Assembly: GCA_937944885.1 (NCBI GenBank)
Contig: CALFBB010000013.1
Location: 1 to 48,437 of the forward strand
Source of the DNA: an uncultured cyanobacterium
GTDB lineage: Bacteria; Cyanobacteriota; Cyanobacteriia; Thermostichales; Thermostichaceae
Direction: 5' to 3'
DNA length: 48,437 bases
Each line of letters starts with the position of its first letter. The first letter of the stretch is position 1. Positions 9,912 through 17,627 of this stretch are shown here, in pieces. The notes under the pieces are model-generated. The model worked only from the letters and a program-made list of their open reading frames with translations, had not been told where the DNA came from and did not search any database. A program made the translations under genes and the position numbers.

Positions 9912-10607
9912 ATGGGATGGCTTGATTGGTGGTTGATACCTCCCTGTCCGCTTTGTCAGCGCCCAGCCAAGAATGTATTCTGTCCAGATTGCCAGCGTCG
10001 CTTGCAAGCAGATCGAGTCTCCAGTTGGCCGCTGGAAACCACGCCTTGGCCCCTTTATGCTTGGGGGATCCATCGGGGTGGGTTGCGTCAGGCTATCTAT
10101 AAGCTGAAATATGAAGGGCAACGGCGGATTGGTTCTCTGCTAGGGGAATGGCTGGGATCCTGCTGGAGAGAACACAGCCAACAGCGACAGCCCTACACCG
10201 TCATCCCAATCCCTCTCCATCGGGAGCGTCTGCAACAACGAGGCTACAACCAAGCGGCTCTGATTAGTCAAGCCTTCTGCGAACAGACAGGGTTACGCCA
10301 TCTTCCCCAGGGGTTGGTGCGGGTACGCGCCACAGCAGCCCAACATGAACTCAATCCTCTACAGCGTCAACAGAATCTCTCGGGTGCCTTCGCCTTGAAG
10401 AGCATCCCCTCTACACCGGTATTGTTGGTGGATGATATTTACACCACCGGCTCCACCATCCGTGCGGCAGAACAGGTACTGGCAACTGCCGGGATCCGTT
10501 TAGTAGGCGTGGTGGTGGCGGCCCGAACCCAACCTGCAGCGACCCAAGCCCAGACGCTAACGCCGCTCTGGCCTACTCCGCCTCCACCAAGGCCGTTACA
10601 AACATAA
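9912..10607 (+). CDS. ComF-family phosphoribosyltransferase-like protein
   Basis: A 231-residue ComF/GntX-type protein. An N-terminal zinc-ribbon-like pair (C12-x2-C15 and C24-x2-C27) is followed by a phosphoribosyltransferase fold whose PRPP-binding loop VLLVDDIYTTGST lies at residues 170-182. VIPIPLHRERLQQRGYNQA in the middle is also diagnostic. In naturally competent bacteria ComF is needed for handling incoming single-stranded DNA; several cyanobacteria are competent. Function in this organism is inferred from family only. The C-terminal 20 residues are proline-rich. Confidence 0.9.
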   Translation: MGWLDWWLIPPCPLCQRPAKNVFCPDCQRRLQADRVSSWPLETTPWPLYAWGIHRGGLRQAIYKLKYEGQRRIGSLLGEWLGSCWREHSQQRQPYTVIPIPLHRERLQQRGYNQAALISQAFCEQTGLRHLPQGLVRVRATAAQHELNPLQRQQNLSGAFALKSIPSTPVLLVDDIYTTGSTIRAAEQVLATAGIRLVGVVVAARTQPAATQAQTLTPLWPTPPPPRPLQT

Positions 10608-10686
10608 GGTTACAAAACTCACGCACTCTCATGCACTAAGTTGGGATCCCGCTAACCTTGACCTGTACACCGCCACCTTGCTGAAC

Positions 10687-11619
10687 TCATTGTGCTGTTT
10701 GTAAAGCAGCCTGATAGGGATCCACATTTAAGAAAAGGGTTGCATCCCCCTCCACACGGATAATCCGCAAAGGAGGCGCAGAGCTAGTCGGGTTTTGAAT
10801 ACGCTCCTGTAGAGTTTCGTAAAACAGCAAATCCGCCAGTTTCGCATTTTGGGCTGCCGCTTGCCCTTTCAGTTCAATCGCCCGTTGGTTAGCTGCTGCC
10901 AAAATTAGCAGCCGCTCCGTTTCTTTCTCCTGAATTTGAGCTTGTACTGCCGCTGTTTGCGCTGAAATGGAAGCTACCTGTTTACGCTCAATAGAATCCC
11001 TCAGAGCCTCTGGAAAATTGGGACTGCCCAGGAACACCCCCTCCACCTGCAGCAAAGGAAGAGTTTGGCCATCGCGTTTGACAGTGGGCATCTCCTGCTG
11101 GATCAAGGCCAAGGCCTGTTGTTCAATGGCGGCTCGCTGGCTTTTGCGGTAAAAGTCTTCTGACTCAAAAGAAGCTGAGATATCTCGAACTTTGGAGCGT
11201 ACCACCGGTACTACCACCGTGGAGAGATAATTTTCGCCAATAGTGGCATGCAGTTCATCCAAGGTGTCGGGGTTGGGCTTGAGGGCAATGGCTACATCAA
11301 TAGAAAAAGCCTGACCGTCGGCAGTGTTAACGGTGATGGCATTGCTGATGCTGTTGGCAGAGGCAGGGTTATCGGTAAACTCCCAAACGCGAGTTAACAC
11401 TGTATAGGTAACTGGGGTGTTGATGCCAGGCACCACAAAAATCACCCCCGGTAACTCTACTCGTCCTTTCTGTAGGCCGGAAAAGGTGTTGAAGACAACA
11501 GTGGCATGTCCGGGTGGAGTGACATACAGACAGGAACGGCCTAGCCCAAGAACGGCCAGAAGACCAATTCCGGCAGCTATTAGCCAACCCTGTCGCTCGG
11601 TTGTCTCTGTCCTGGACAT
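10687..11619 (-). CDS. SPFH/band-7 (prohibitin-like) membrane protein, second of a pair
   Basis: A 310-residue protein with one N-terminal transmembrane helix (about residues 12-30, GWLIAAGIGLLAVLGLG) followed by an SPFH domain (GHATVVFNTFSGLQKGRVELPGVIFVVPGI...) and a coiled-coil stretch rich in Gln, Ala and Glu (about 215-265). Such proteins build ring-like membrane microdomain scaffolds and can hold proteases. An AAAGGAG ribosome-binding site lies 8 bases before the ATG. It follows another SPFH gene by 35 bases, so the two are probably co-translated partners, comparable to HflK/HflC or prohibitin 1/2. No partner protease is encoded nearby. Confidence 0.88.
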   Translation of the reverse strand: MSRTETTERQGWLIAAGIGLLAVLGLGRSCLYVTPPGHATVVFNTFSGLQKGRVELPGVIFVVPGINTPVTYTVLTRVWEFTDNPASANSISNAITVNTADGQAFSIDVAIALKPNPDTLDELHATIGENYLSTVVVPVVRSKVRDISASFESEDFYRKSQRAAIEQQALALIQQEMPTVKRDGQTLPLLQVEGVFLGSPNFPEALRDSIERKQVASISAQTAAVQAQIQEKETERLLILAAANQRAIELKGQAAAQNAKLADLLFYETLQERIQNPTSSAPPLRIIRVEGDATLFLNVDPYQAALQTAQ

Positions 11620-11654
11620 GGTTCTGCTCCTTTGAGATAACTGTTGGCAAACAC

Positions 11655-12437
11655 TTACTTGGTGACCAAAGTTTCTAAGCGTGAGCCAAGTACCGAGGCT
11701 TTAACCACTTCTAGATACTGCGGGTTTTGGATCAGGGCTTGGGCTTTGGCTTGCAACTGTCCTGCTTCAGCTTGTGCTTGAGAAATCACCGCTCGCGCCT
11801 CTTGGCGAGCCTGTTCAATCTCAAATTGCTTTTGGGCAAGGCGATTTTCGGCAATGGTCTTGGCTTCAATAGCAGCTACGAAGTCGGGATCAAACTTAAC
11901 ATCCCGTAGGAGCAGATCCAGAACTTCGATGCCGTACTCCTGCAGTAGAGCAGCCACCTGCTCACGAACTTGTCCTTGCAGAATTGGGCGTTGGGTGGAG
12001 TAGAGAGCCTGCGCAGAAAACCCTGCCGTTTCGTCAAGAATGGCAGAGCGGACAATGGGAGCAATCCGATCTAGGTATTCTTCACCCAGTTGGGTATAGA
12101 CTTTGGGTGCATCAAGAATGCGAAATTGCAGGGTTGCTTCAACCTGAATCTGCTGGCCATCCTGAGAGAGGACCACCAGTCGCGGAGCATAAGCATTGGC
12201 ATCCCCATCTTTCCAAGTTAAGGCCTGGGTTTTCACATCAAACAGCACCGTCCGAGAAACGAAAGGGGGAACCCAGTGTAACCCCGGCTGTAGAGGTGTG
12301 GGATTGACCCCACCAAACCAGGTGAAGAGTACCAAGTTTTCTCCATTGCCCACCAATCGCAAGGGCTTGCCAACTGCCACCAAGAGCAGCACCGCTCCGG
12401 CGAAGGTGGCTTTGGGCAACCAGCGACTGACTTCCAT
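11655..12437 (-). CDS. SPFH/band-7 (prohibitin-like) membrane protein, first of a pair
   Basis: About 260 residues from the ATG I prefer (MEVSRWLPKATFAGAVLLLVAVG...); the longest frame begins 66 bases upstream at a GTG. A single transmembrane helix (about 9-25) is followed by an SPFH domain (LVLFTWFGGVNPTPLQPGLHWVPPF). A coiled-coil region (AENRLAQKQFEIEQARQEAR onward) ends the protein. It shares fold and size with the next gene but is clearly divergent, suggesting an old duplication and a hetero-oligomer. It encodes the upstream member of a two-gene operon. Confidence 0.86.
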   Translation of the reverse strand: MEVSRWLPKATFAGAVLLLVAVGKPLRLVGNGENLVLFTWFGGVNPTPLQPGLHWVPPFVSRTVLFDVKTQALTWKDGDANAYAPRLVVLSQDGQQIQVEATLQFRILDAPKVYTQLGEEYLDRIAPIVRSAILDETAGFSAQALYSTQRPILQGQVREQVAALLQEYGIEVLDLLLRDVKFDPDFVAAIEAKTIAENRLAQKQFEIEQARQEARAVISQAQAEAGQLQAKAQALIQNPQYLEVVKASVLGSRLETLVTK

Positions 12438-12819
12438 ATCCCGACCCCCAAGCCTGTGATCCAGTGTGAAAGATGGATTGGAGCAAGACTGGGAATTGAT
12501 CACTATCTTTTAATCCCGGCATTTTAACCAATACAGCCCTTTCACCAGTCACCTAGCACGGGGTCAACTGCTAAAGCACTTTTGAAATGGGTTAGGGACA
12601 CAACGGTTGCTGTACAGGTGCTGGAGCAAACCCTTGCAGGAGCTGTATGCGTAACGACAACTCGCGATCCATCAAGTCCTACCTGCCCGATGTGACCCTC
12701 CTGCCGGCCAACATTCTTAAGCATTTACAAAAGATTACTTAATGTTCTGCAAATACCCCTGGCAGATCCTCTGACAACGGAAGAAGATTAAAATATCCTA
12801 AAGATTTGGGCTGCTATTC
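12438..12819. other. Intergenic gap upstream of the SPFH pair
   Basis: This 382-bp gap lies between the divergent SPFH pair and the small plus-strand gene at 12820. It should hold both promoters. I see AT-rich sequence with TAAAAT near 12789 on the plus strand but no convincing -35 box. A 39-codon open stretch without a good start around 12560-12680 (plus) could be a coding relic; I cannot support it. Confidence 0.5.
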
Positions 12820-13110
12820 ATGTTAGCTATTCCCGACTCAACTATTCCTGATTACGAGCGGCGGGACATTCAAGTACCACCGTCCTGTATTTCCAGGGCT
12901 GCCCAGGCTTTGATCCGACAAGGCGTGTCTGTGCGCTGGTCTGCAGAAGGACTATCAGCCTTAATTCGCTTGGGATCCAAGGGATCCGCGGATCGTGCTG
13001 CCATCTTGTTGGTGGAGATGAGCCTGATGGGGCGGCCACAAGAGCTGAGGAGCTGGCTGGAGATGTGCTGGCAACTACCTGCCTATCCAAGGCAACCGCT
13101 GCAGGTGTAA
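12820..13110 (+). CDS. Small hypothetical protein
   Basis: A 96-residue protein of unknown family. Residues 22-80 (SCISRAAQALIRQGVSVRWS, then a segment ending LRSWLEMCWQLPAY) look helical and natural, and the frame's codon use resembles its neighbours. The ATG has no strong ribosome-binding site. It ends 57 bases before the exonuclease gene on the same strand and may share its transcript. Confidence 0.55.
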   Translation: MLAIPDSTIPDYERRDIQVPPSCISRAAQALIRQGVSVRWSAEGLSALIRLGSKGSADRAAILLVEMSLMGRPQELRSWLEMCWQLPAYPRQPLQV

Positions 13111-13167
13111 GGGTAGAAAAATCTCATTGTCGGCGAGGATGGGTTTGGCCTTTGTTCTGATCCGGTT

Positions 13168-13977
13168 GTGCGCTCTCGAGATCTGTTCTGCCACTACCGC
13201 CACCTGTGCACTCAGGCACTCACCGTTGTGGATGTGGAAACCACCGGGGCCTGTCTACCTGGAGAGCGGGTAATTGAAGTTTCCATTTTGCGGGCCAGTT
13301 TAGAGCAAGGGATCCTCGATCATCGGGTCTGGTTGCTGAATCCAGGTATGGCCCTTCCGCCTGCCATTGTGCGCTTGACCGGTATTACGCCGGAGATGGT
13401 GGCTCAGGGATCTGATCCTGCAACAGTTTGGCCGGAGATTCGAGCGGATTTGGAATCTGGGATCCTAACGGCCCACAACCTGGCTTTTGACTACGGCTTT
13501 TTACAGATGGAATATAGGCGGTTTGGGATCCGCTTTGCCCGTCCGAAAAGTGAGCAGCTGTGTACGGTACAGTTAGCGCGGTTGTTGTTGCCGGATTTGC
13601 CCTCCCGCAGTTTGCCGGCTTTGGTGGAGCATTTTCAGTTTCAGTTGCAGGGGCCACTGGTGACTGGGGGGCGACGTTCTCATCGGGCAGCTGCCGATAC
13701 CTTGGCCTGTTGGCTACTGGCAGAACGCCTCTTACAGCAATTGTGTTCACAGCCGGAGGAGGAGATCCTGGCCTGTTTTAGGCGACAGTGGATCCCGGTG
13801 GGTCAGGCGGCCCAAATTTTAGGTTGTTCGGCTCGCAAAGCTCGTATCCAGATGGAAAATGCAGGCTTAGTGGCACGCACCAGTCGCAGTGGAGCCTATC
13901 TGTATCGTCGGGAGGAAGTGGAAGATTTAGCGGATGCTTTGGCAGAAAGAGGCTTTTCTGGGGAACTCAAGGACTAA
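13168..13977 (+). CDS. DEDDh exonuclease (DnaQ-like) with C-terminal helix-turn-helix
   Basis: A 269-residue 3'-5' exonuclease of the DNA polymerase III epsilon type. Exo I is VVDVETTG (Asp22, Glu24), Exo II HNLAFDYGF (Asp108) and Exo III HRAAADT (His172, Asp177), so all DEDDh residues are present. Residues about 208-256 (PVGQAAQILGCSARKARIQM, then LVARTSRSGAYLYRREEVEDLADAL) form a MerR/excisionase-like winged helix-turn-helix, an unusual partner for this nuclease. The start is a GTG; the frame has an in-frame stop just upstream and no better start. It could serve as a proofreading subunit or a repair nuclease; dnaE is 3.7 kb away but not in the same operon. Confidence 0.87.
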   Translation: MRSRDLFCHYRHLCTQALTVVDVETTGACLPGERVIEVSILRASLEQGILDHRVWLLNPGMALPPAIVRLTGITPEMVAQGSDPATVWPEIRADLESGILTAHNLAFDYGFLQMEYRRFGIRFARPKSEQLCTVQLARLLLPDLPSRSLPALVEHFQFQLQGPLVTGGRRSHRAAADTLACWLLAERLLQQLCSQPEEEILACFRRQWIPVGQAAQILGCSARKARIQMENAGLVARTSRSGAYLYRREEVEDLADALAERGFSGELKD

Positions 13978-14193
13978 CAGAGAGAGCTGAGCTGGCCAAA
14001 GAACGCAAACAATTCAGCCAAGCCTACAAACCGGAATCCCCACAGCTTTTTGCAACTGCATGTCAAGCGTGAAGCAACGCAAAATCCTGGCTACCGATCT
14101 CTAGGGTTAACTTGAGGATTTTCCTCAGCCCAAATCCCTATTAACGCCCTAGGATAGGGAGGACAATGTAATGAAAAAAGGAAGCCTTCTTTT

Positions 14194-15489
14194 GTGAGCG
14201 AAACGGATGTCACGCTGGCAGTACAGGCCCAGTACGAAGCCTTTCCCTACCCTCCTGTTCCCTACGACCAGCCTTTTGAAGGGTTCTCCAGTCTGGGCAG
14301 CTACACTTTGGCCCAGTACGCCCGTACCCGCACTCTCCAGGAACCCAAGGGAGCTCGATTTTTGGTGGCAGGCTGTGGAACTGGCTATGAAATTCATGGC
14401 ATCGCTGCCAGCAACCCTGGCTATGGGTCAATAGTAGGGATTGATATCAGCCGCACAGCTCTGGAAGTGGCCAAGCGGCGTCTCAAACATCACGGCCTGA
14501 TCCATTGCTCTGTCCAATACGGGGATCTGTTGGATCCCTCCACTTGGCCAGAGGGCAGCTTTGACATGATTAGCTCCTACGGGGTGATCCACCATACGGC
14601 CAATCCACTCAGGGCCTTAAGTAACTTAGCCCAAAGGCTTGCTCCTGATGGGGTGATTGCCCTCATGCTCTACAACCGCTCCGGTCGTTGGCATTTGTAC
14701 CGGATTCGTCAGGCGTTGGAATTGTTGGGTGTCACGCCACCTGCAACCCCGGAGAAGATCCAATTTGTGCGGCAAATGCTCAATGCAGCTCATCCCAACT
14801 CTCTCTTGGCTACCCATGCAAATGCCCATAAAGAGTACTATTTATATGATGAAAACATTGTGGATAACTTCTTCCATGCTAATGATATTCCTTTTGATAT
14901 TGCGGAAATTCCTGACTTTGTTGCCCAAGCAGGTTTGGAGTTTATAGATGTAGCCCCTCATCGTGATGATTGGAGTGCCAGGCCCTTGGTTGCTGCTACT
15001 CACCCTGAGTTTCATCAGCGGTTTGGGGAACTTTCCCGGATTGAGCAACTGCGGGTTATTGAATTGCTAGAGCCTCTCTATCACACTCAAAATCTCTTCT
15101 GGTGTTGCCATCAAGGCAAGAAAATTGCCAATTGGTATCCCTTTACGGCTGAGTTTTTCAAGGGATCCCGTTGGCAATTAAACCCTCTGTTCGTGCAGTA
15201 TGGCTCTGTGCGCTATTTGGATCGGAAGGTGCCTTTTTCCGATCTACTGGACAAACTGGATCCGGCGCAGATCCCGACCCAAAAGATGGATATTTTTTGG
15301 CAAATTGCTCAAATTCCCGGCAAGGTTATTGCCTCTAGCCGTTATCAAGTGTTGGAGCTACTGCTGCCCTTGGCTGAACAGGCCCGTTCGGGTGCTGAGA
15401 TCCTGGCCGGCCAAGGAGAAAGGGAGGAGCACATTCTCAACCTGTTCCGACAATGGGAGGCGGATCGGCTGGTTTTAAGGGTGGCGTAG
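14194..15489 (+). CDS. Class I SAM-dependent methyltransferase, two-domain
   Basis: A 431-residue protein. Residues 55-180 are a Rossmann methyltransferase: motif I VAGCGTG at 58-64, the acidic residue Asp84 in IVGIDIS, and SYGVIHH as the later core strand. An N-terminal segment (YEAFPYPPVPYDQPF) precedes it and a C-terminal domain of about 230 residues follows. This layout is common among cyanobacterial methyltransferases of unknown substrate. The GTG start has GGAAG about 9 bases upstream. It is a stand-alone gene and the substrate cannot be told. Confidence 0.88.
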   Translation: MSETDVTLAVQAQYEAFPYPPVPYDQPFEGFSSLGSYTLAQYARTRTLQEPKGARFLVAGCGTGYEIHGIAASNPGYGSIVGIDISRTALEVAKRRLKHHGLIHCSVQYGDLLDPSTWPEGSFDMISSYGVIHHTANPLRALSNLAQRLAPDGVIALMLYNRSGRWHLYRIRQALELLGVTPPATPEKIQFVRQMLNAAHPNSLLATHANAHKEYYLYDENIVDNFFHANDIPFDIAEIPDFVAQAGLEFIDVAPHRDDWSARPLVAATHPEFHQRFGELSRIEQLRVIELLEPLYHTQNLFWCCHQGKKIANWYPFTAEFFKGSRWQLNPLFVQYGSVRYLDRKVPFSDLLDKLDPAQIPTQKMDIFWQIAQIPGKVIASSRYQVLELLLPLAEQARSGAEILAGQGEREEHILNLFRQWEADRLVLRVA

Positions 15490-15501
15490 GCCAGGCAACT
15501 T

Positions 15502-16629
15502 TTAGGGATCCCTAGGATCAAGGGCATCCCGCAGAGCATCCCCCAGCAAATTAAACGAGAGGGAACTGAGCACGATCATGACGGTGGGAGCCAATACCAA
15601 CCAAGGTTGCAAAATGATTACAGAAGCATTGGTGGCCAGGGAGAGCATATTCCCCCAAGAGGCATCCGGCTGTTGGATCCCCAGACCGATCAGGCTCAAT
15701 ACCGACTCCGCTGCAATGTAGCCGGGAATCGCCAGAGTTGCAGAGATAACCACGTAGGTTGCCGTTTGCGGCAAAATATGGCGCACCATCAAATAGAGGG
15801 ATCCCGCCCCTGCCACCCGTGCGGCTTGGACAAAATCTCGCTCCCGCAAGGAGAGAACCTGCCCCCGGATGACCCTGGCCAGGCCGGCCCAACCGACCAA
15901 GGAGACAATCACCACAATCACCAAAAAACGTTCTGCATTGCTAAAAGGCACGCCGGTTAGGGGGTTCCGTTGCAAGACTGCCGCCAAGGAGACCAATAGG
16001 TAAAGGGTGGGAATTGACATCAACACCTCTACCAGCCGCATCAGTAGCGTATCGATCCAGCCGCCGAAATAACCGGATATTGCCCCTACCAAAAGGCCAA
16101 TCGGGAAAGAAATACCGATCCCCACTAAGCCGATAAACAAACTGACCCGTCCACCGTAAATCAGACGGCTGAAGTAATCGCGACCTTGGTCATCGGTGCC
16201 CAGTAGGTTCAACCGGCCCACATACAAATCTTCTGCTGCTGGGGATCCCTCAGCTGGGTCAGGACGGAGGGGAACAGTTCCGAACAGGTGGCGATCCCAT
16301 GGGATCAAACCCAGCCAACGGTAGGGAGTCCCCTTCACAAACAGGCGGATCCCGGCCGGACGGTTGGTGTCGATGTAGAGAGTCCGTTCCCCCGTTTGTA
16401 AATTAACCGGTCCCTGTCGTGTTGGATAGACATGTGGCCCCAGCCAGGTGCCCGAGGGATCCCGAAAGTGAATTGCAGTTGGCGGTAACAGGGATCCCTG
16501 GGTTTGGGATTGCAAGGGGCTGTAGGGAGCCACAAACTCGGCAAAAATGGCGCAGGTGTAGAAGATCAAAAGGATCAAGGCTCCGATTTGAGCCCAGCGA
16601 TTGTGACGAAGCCGCTTCCACCACTGCAT
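15502..16629 (-). CDS. ABC transporter permease, oligopeptide/nickel (DppC) type
   Basis: A 375-residue inner-membrane permease. One transmembrane helix (about 12-32) is followed by a periplasmic insert of roughly 100 residues (DPSGTWLGPHVYPT...YRWLGLIPWDRHLFGT) and then the five-helix core starting LLGTDDQGRDYFSRL. The EAA loop that docks the ATPase reads RERDFVQAARVAGAGSLYLM. The insert is longer than in E. coli DppC/OppC and resembles a variant I know from other cyanobacterial members. No partner permease, ATPase or binding protein is encoded nearby, so the transporter must be assembled from scattered genes. The substrate (peptide, metal chelate or other) is unknown. Confidence 0.9.
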   Translation of the reverse strand: MQWWKRLRHNRWAQIGALILLIFYTCAIFAEFVAPYSPLQSQTQGSLLPPTAIHFRDPSGTWLGPHVYPTRQGPVNLQTGERTLYIDTNRPAGIRLFVKGTPYRWLGLIPWDRHLFGTVPLRPDPAEGSPAAEDLYVGRLNLLGTDDQGRDYFSRLIYGGRVSLFIGLVGIGISFPIGLLVGAISGYFGGWIDTLLMRLVEVLMSIPTLYLLVSLAAVLQRNPLTGVPFSNAERFLVIVVIVSLVGWAGLARVIRGQVLSLRERDFVQAARVAGAGSLYLMVRHILPQTATYVVISATLAIPGYIAAESVLSLIGLGIQQPDASWGNMLSLATNASVIILQPWLVLAPTVMIVLSSLSFNLLGDALRDALDPRDP

Positions 16630-16773
16630 GAGGCAAGGATCCCAGGAGCGCTGTGAACTGGTATGAAACTGGTCTTTACTGTAGCTGAACCGCCTGAAAA
16701 GTTAAAAAACCGAGGACATGTGCTCCACCTCCCCCTGTTTCAACTCAGGTAAAAGGATGGGGACAGCTAGGTT

Positions 16774-17271
16774 TTACCCTGCCAAGGAGTAACTGGGGCT
16801 GTAGAGAGTCATCATCTCCATCCGTGCAGCAGTAATCGTCTGAGGTAGTACCCCCACCAAACGGGCCAGGATATCATCCGGTAGCTGACTGACCGAATCA
16901 GCAGAGAAAAACTCTTCCAGGCTAAAGAGCAACATCCGTGCCCGCTGAGCTGGAAGGGGGTTATCCGTAATTTGTTGTAACCAGCGCATCCAGTGCAGCC
17001 GCTTGGAATAAGCACTTTGCCGTTCCTGATGATTTTGTGGATGCAGGAGTGCCACATCACCAATGGGTATGACGTTTGCAGATTCCACATCCAGGGGTCC
17101 CCCCACCGCCGCCCCTGGCCCGGCAAACTCAGCATGAAAGGTTTTGCAGATAATCAGAGCATTGTGCCGCTGCGGATCCAGCATCAGCAGTTGACCGCTG
17201 CTGAGGCTCCGAATTAACTGCCCTGGCTCAGCCCGCTTAACCAGGCTATGGTTGGGAGAAGATTCACTCAT
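16774..17271 (-). CDS. Conserved hypothetical protein
   Basis: About 165 residues from the ATG at 17271 (MSESSPNHSLVKRAEPGQ); the longest frame adds 13 residues upstream. It is soluble, with no signal peptide or membrane helix. A beta-rich N-terminal half (GQLIRSLSSGQLLMLDPQRH) and a helical C-terminal half (LHWMRWLQQITDNPLPAQRARMLL) are visible. I do not recognise the family. It is divergent from dnaE across a 356-bp gap. Confidence 0.7.
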   Translation of the reverse strand: MSESSPNHSLVKRAEPGQLIRSLSSGQLLMLDPQRHNALIICKTFHAEFAGPGAAVGGPLDVESANVIPIGDVALLHPQNHQERQSAYSKRLHWMRWLQQITDNPLPAQRARMLLFSLEEFFSADSVSQLPDDILARLVGVLPQTITAARMEMMTLYSPSYSLAG

Positions 17272-17353
17272 AACGTCTAGAATACCGCAGTCCTTTTCCT
17301 GTCTACACAAAACCTTTAAGTTTTGAGGGGGTCTTAACAGAGGCTTTTATTTT

Positions 17354-17359
17354 TATAAT
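17354..17359 (+). promoter_or_regulatory. Candidate -10 box upstream of dnaE
   Basis: A perfect TATAAT lies 269 bases before the dnaE start, in the 17272-17627 gap. No good -35 sits at 16-18 bases (TTAACA is 14 bases away). If used, the dnaE mRNA would have a leader of about 260 nt with small hairpins such as AGCCG-loop-CGGCT near 17490. I see no known riboswitch or RNA gene in that leader. Confidence 0.35.
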
Positions 17360-17627
17360 GTGTTCCCCCCTCTCTTTATCTGTCATGTCTCATCCACCGC
17401 TAGTATGGCTGGCCTGAGTCGCTTGTCCTGGTATTGGTCTGAGAGTCAACCCTGAGAATGGACCCCCAAGGAACGAGAGGCGAGCCTAGCCGCTGCTACG
17501 GCTGTGCTGGACAAGTGTAGCAACTTTGAGAAAAGAGCAGGTTCTAGCCTAGGGATCTCGACACGCTGACCAGGGGTACCCAAGCTGGGTTAACGTTGAG
17601 AGGAATCCCACTATCTATAGCGTTGAC

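Noticed and set aside
17360-17627. Possible RNA gene or riboswitch in the dnaE leader.
   Set aside because: Only short isolated hairpins are present, with no long-range pairing and no match to known motifs such as guanidine-I. I kept only the -10 box as a weak feature.
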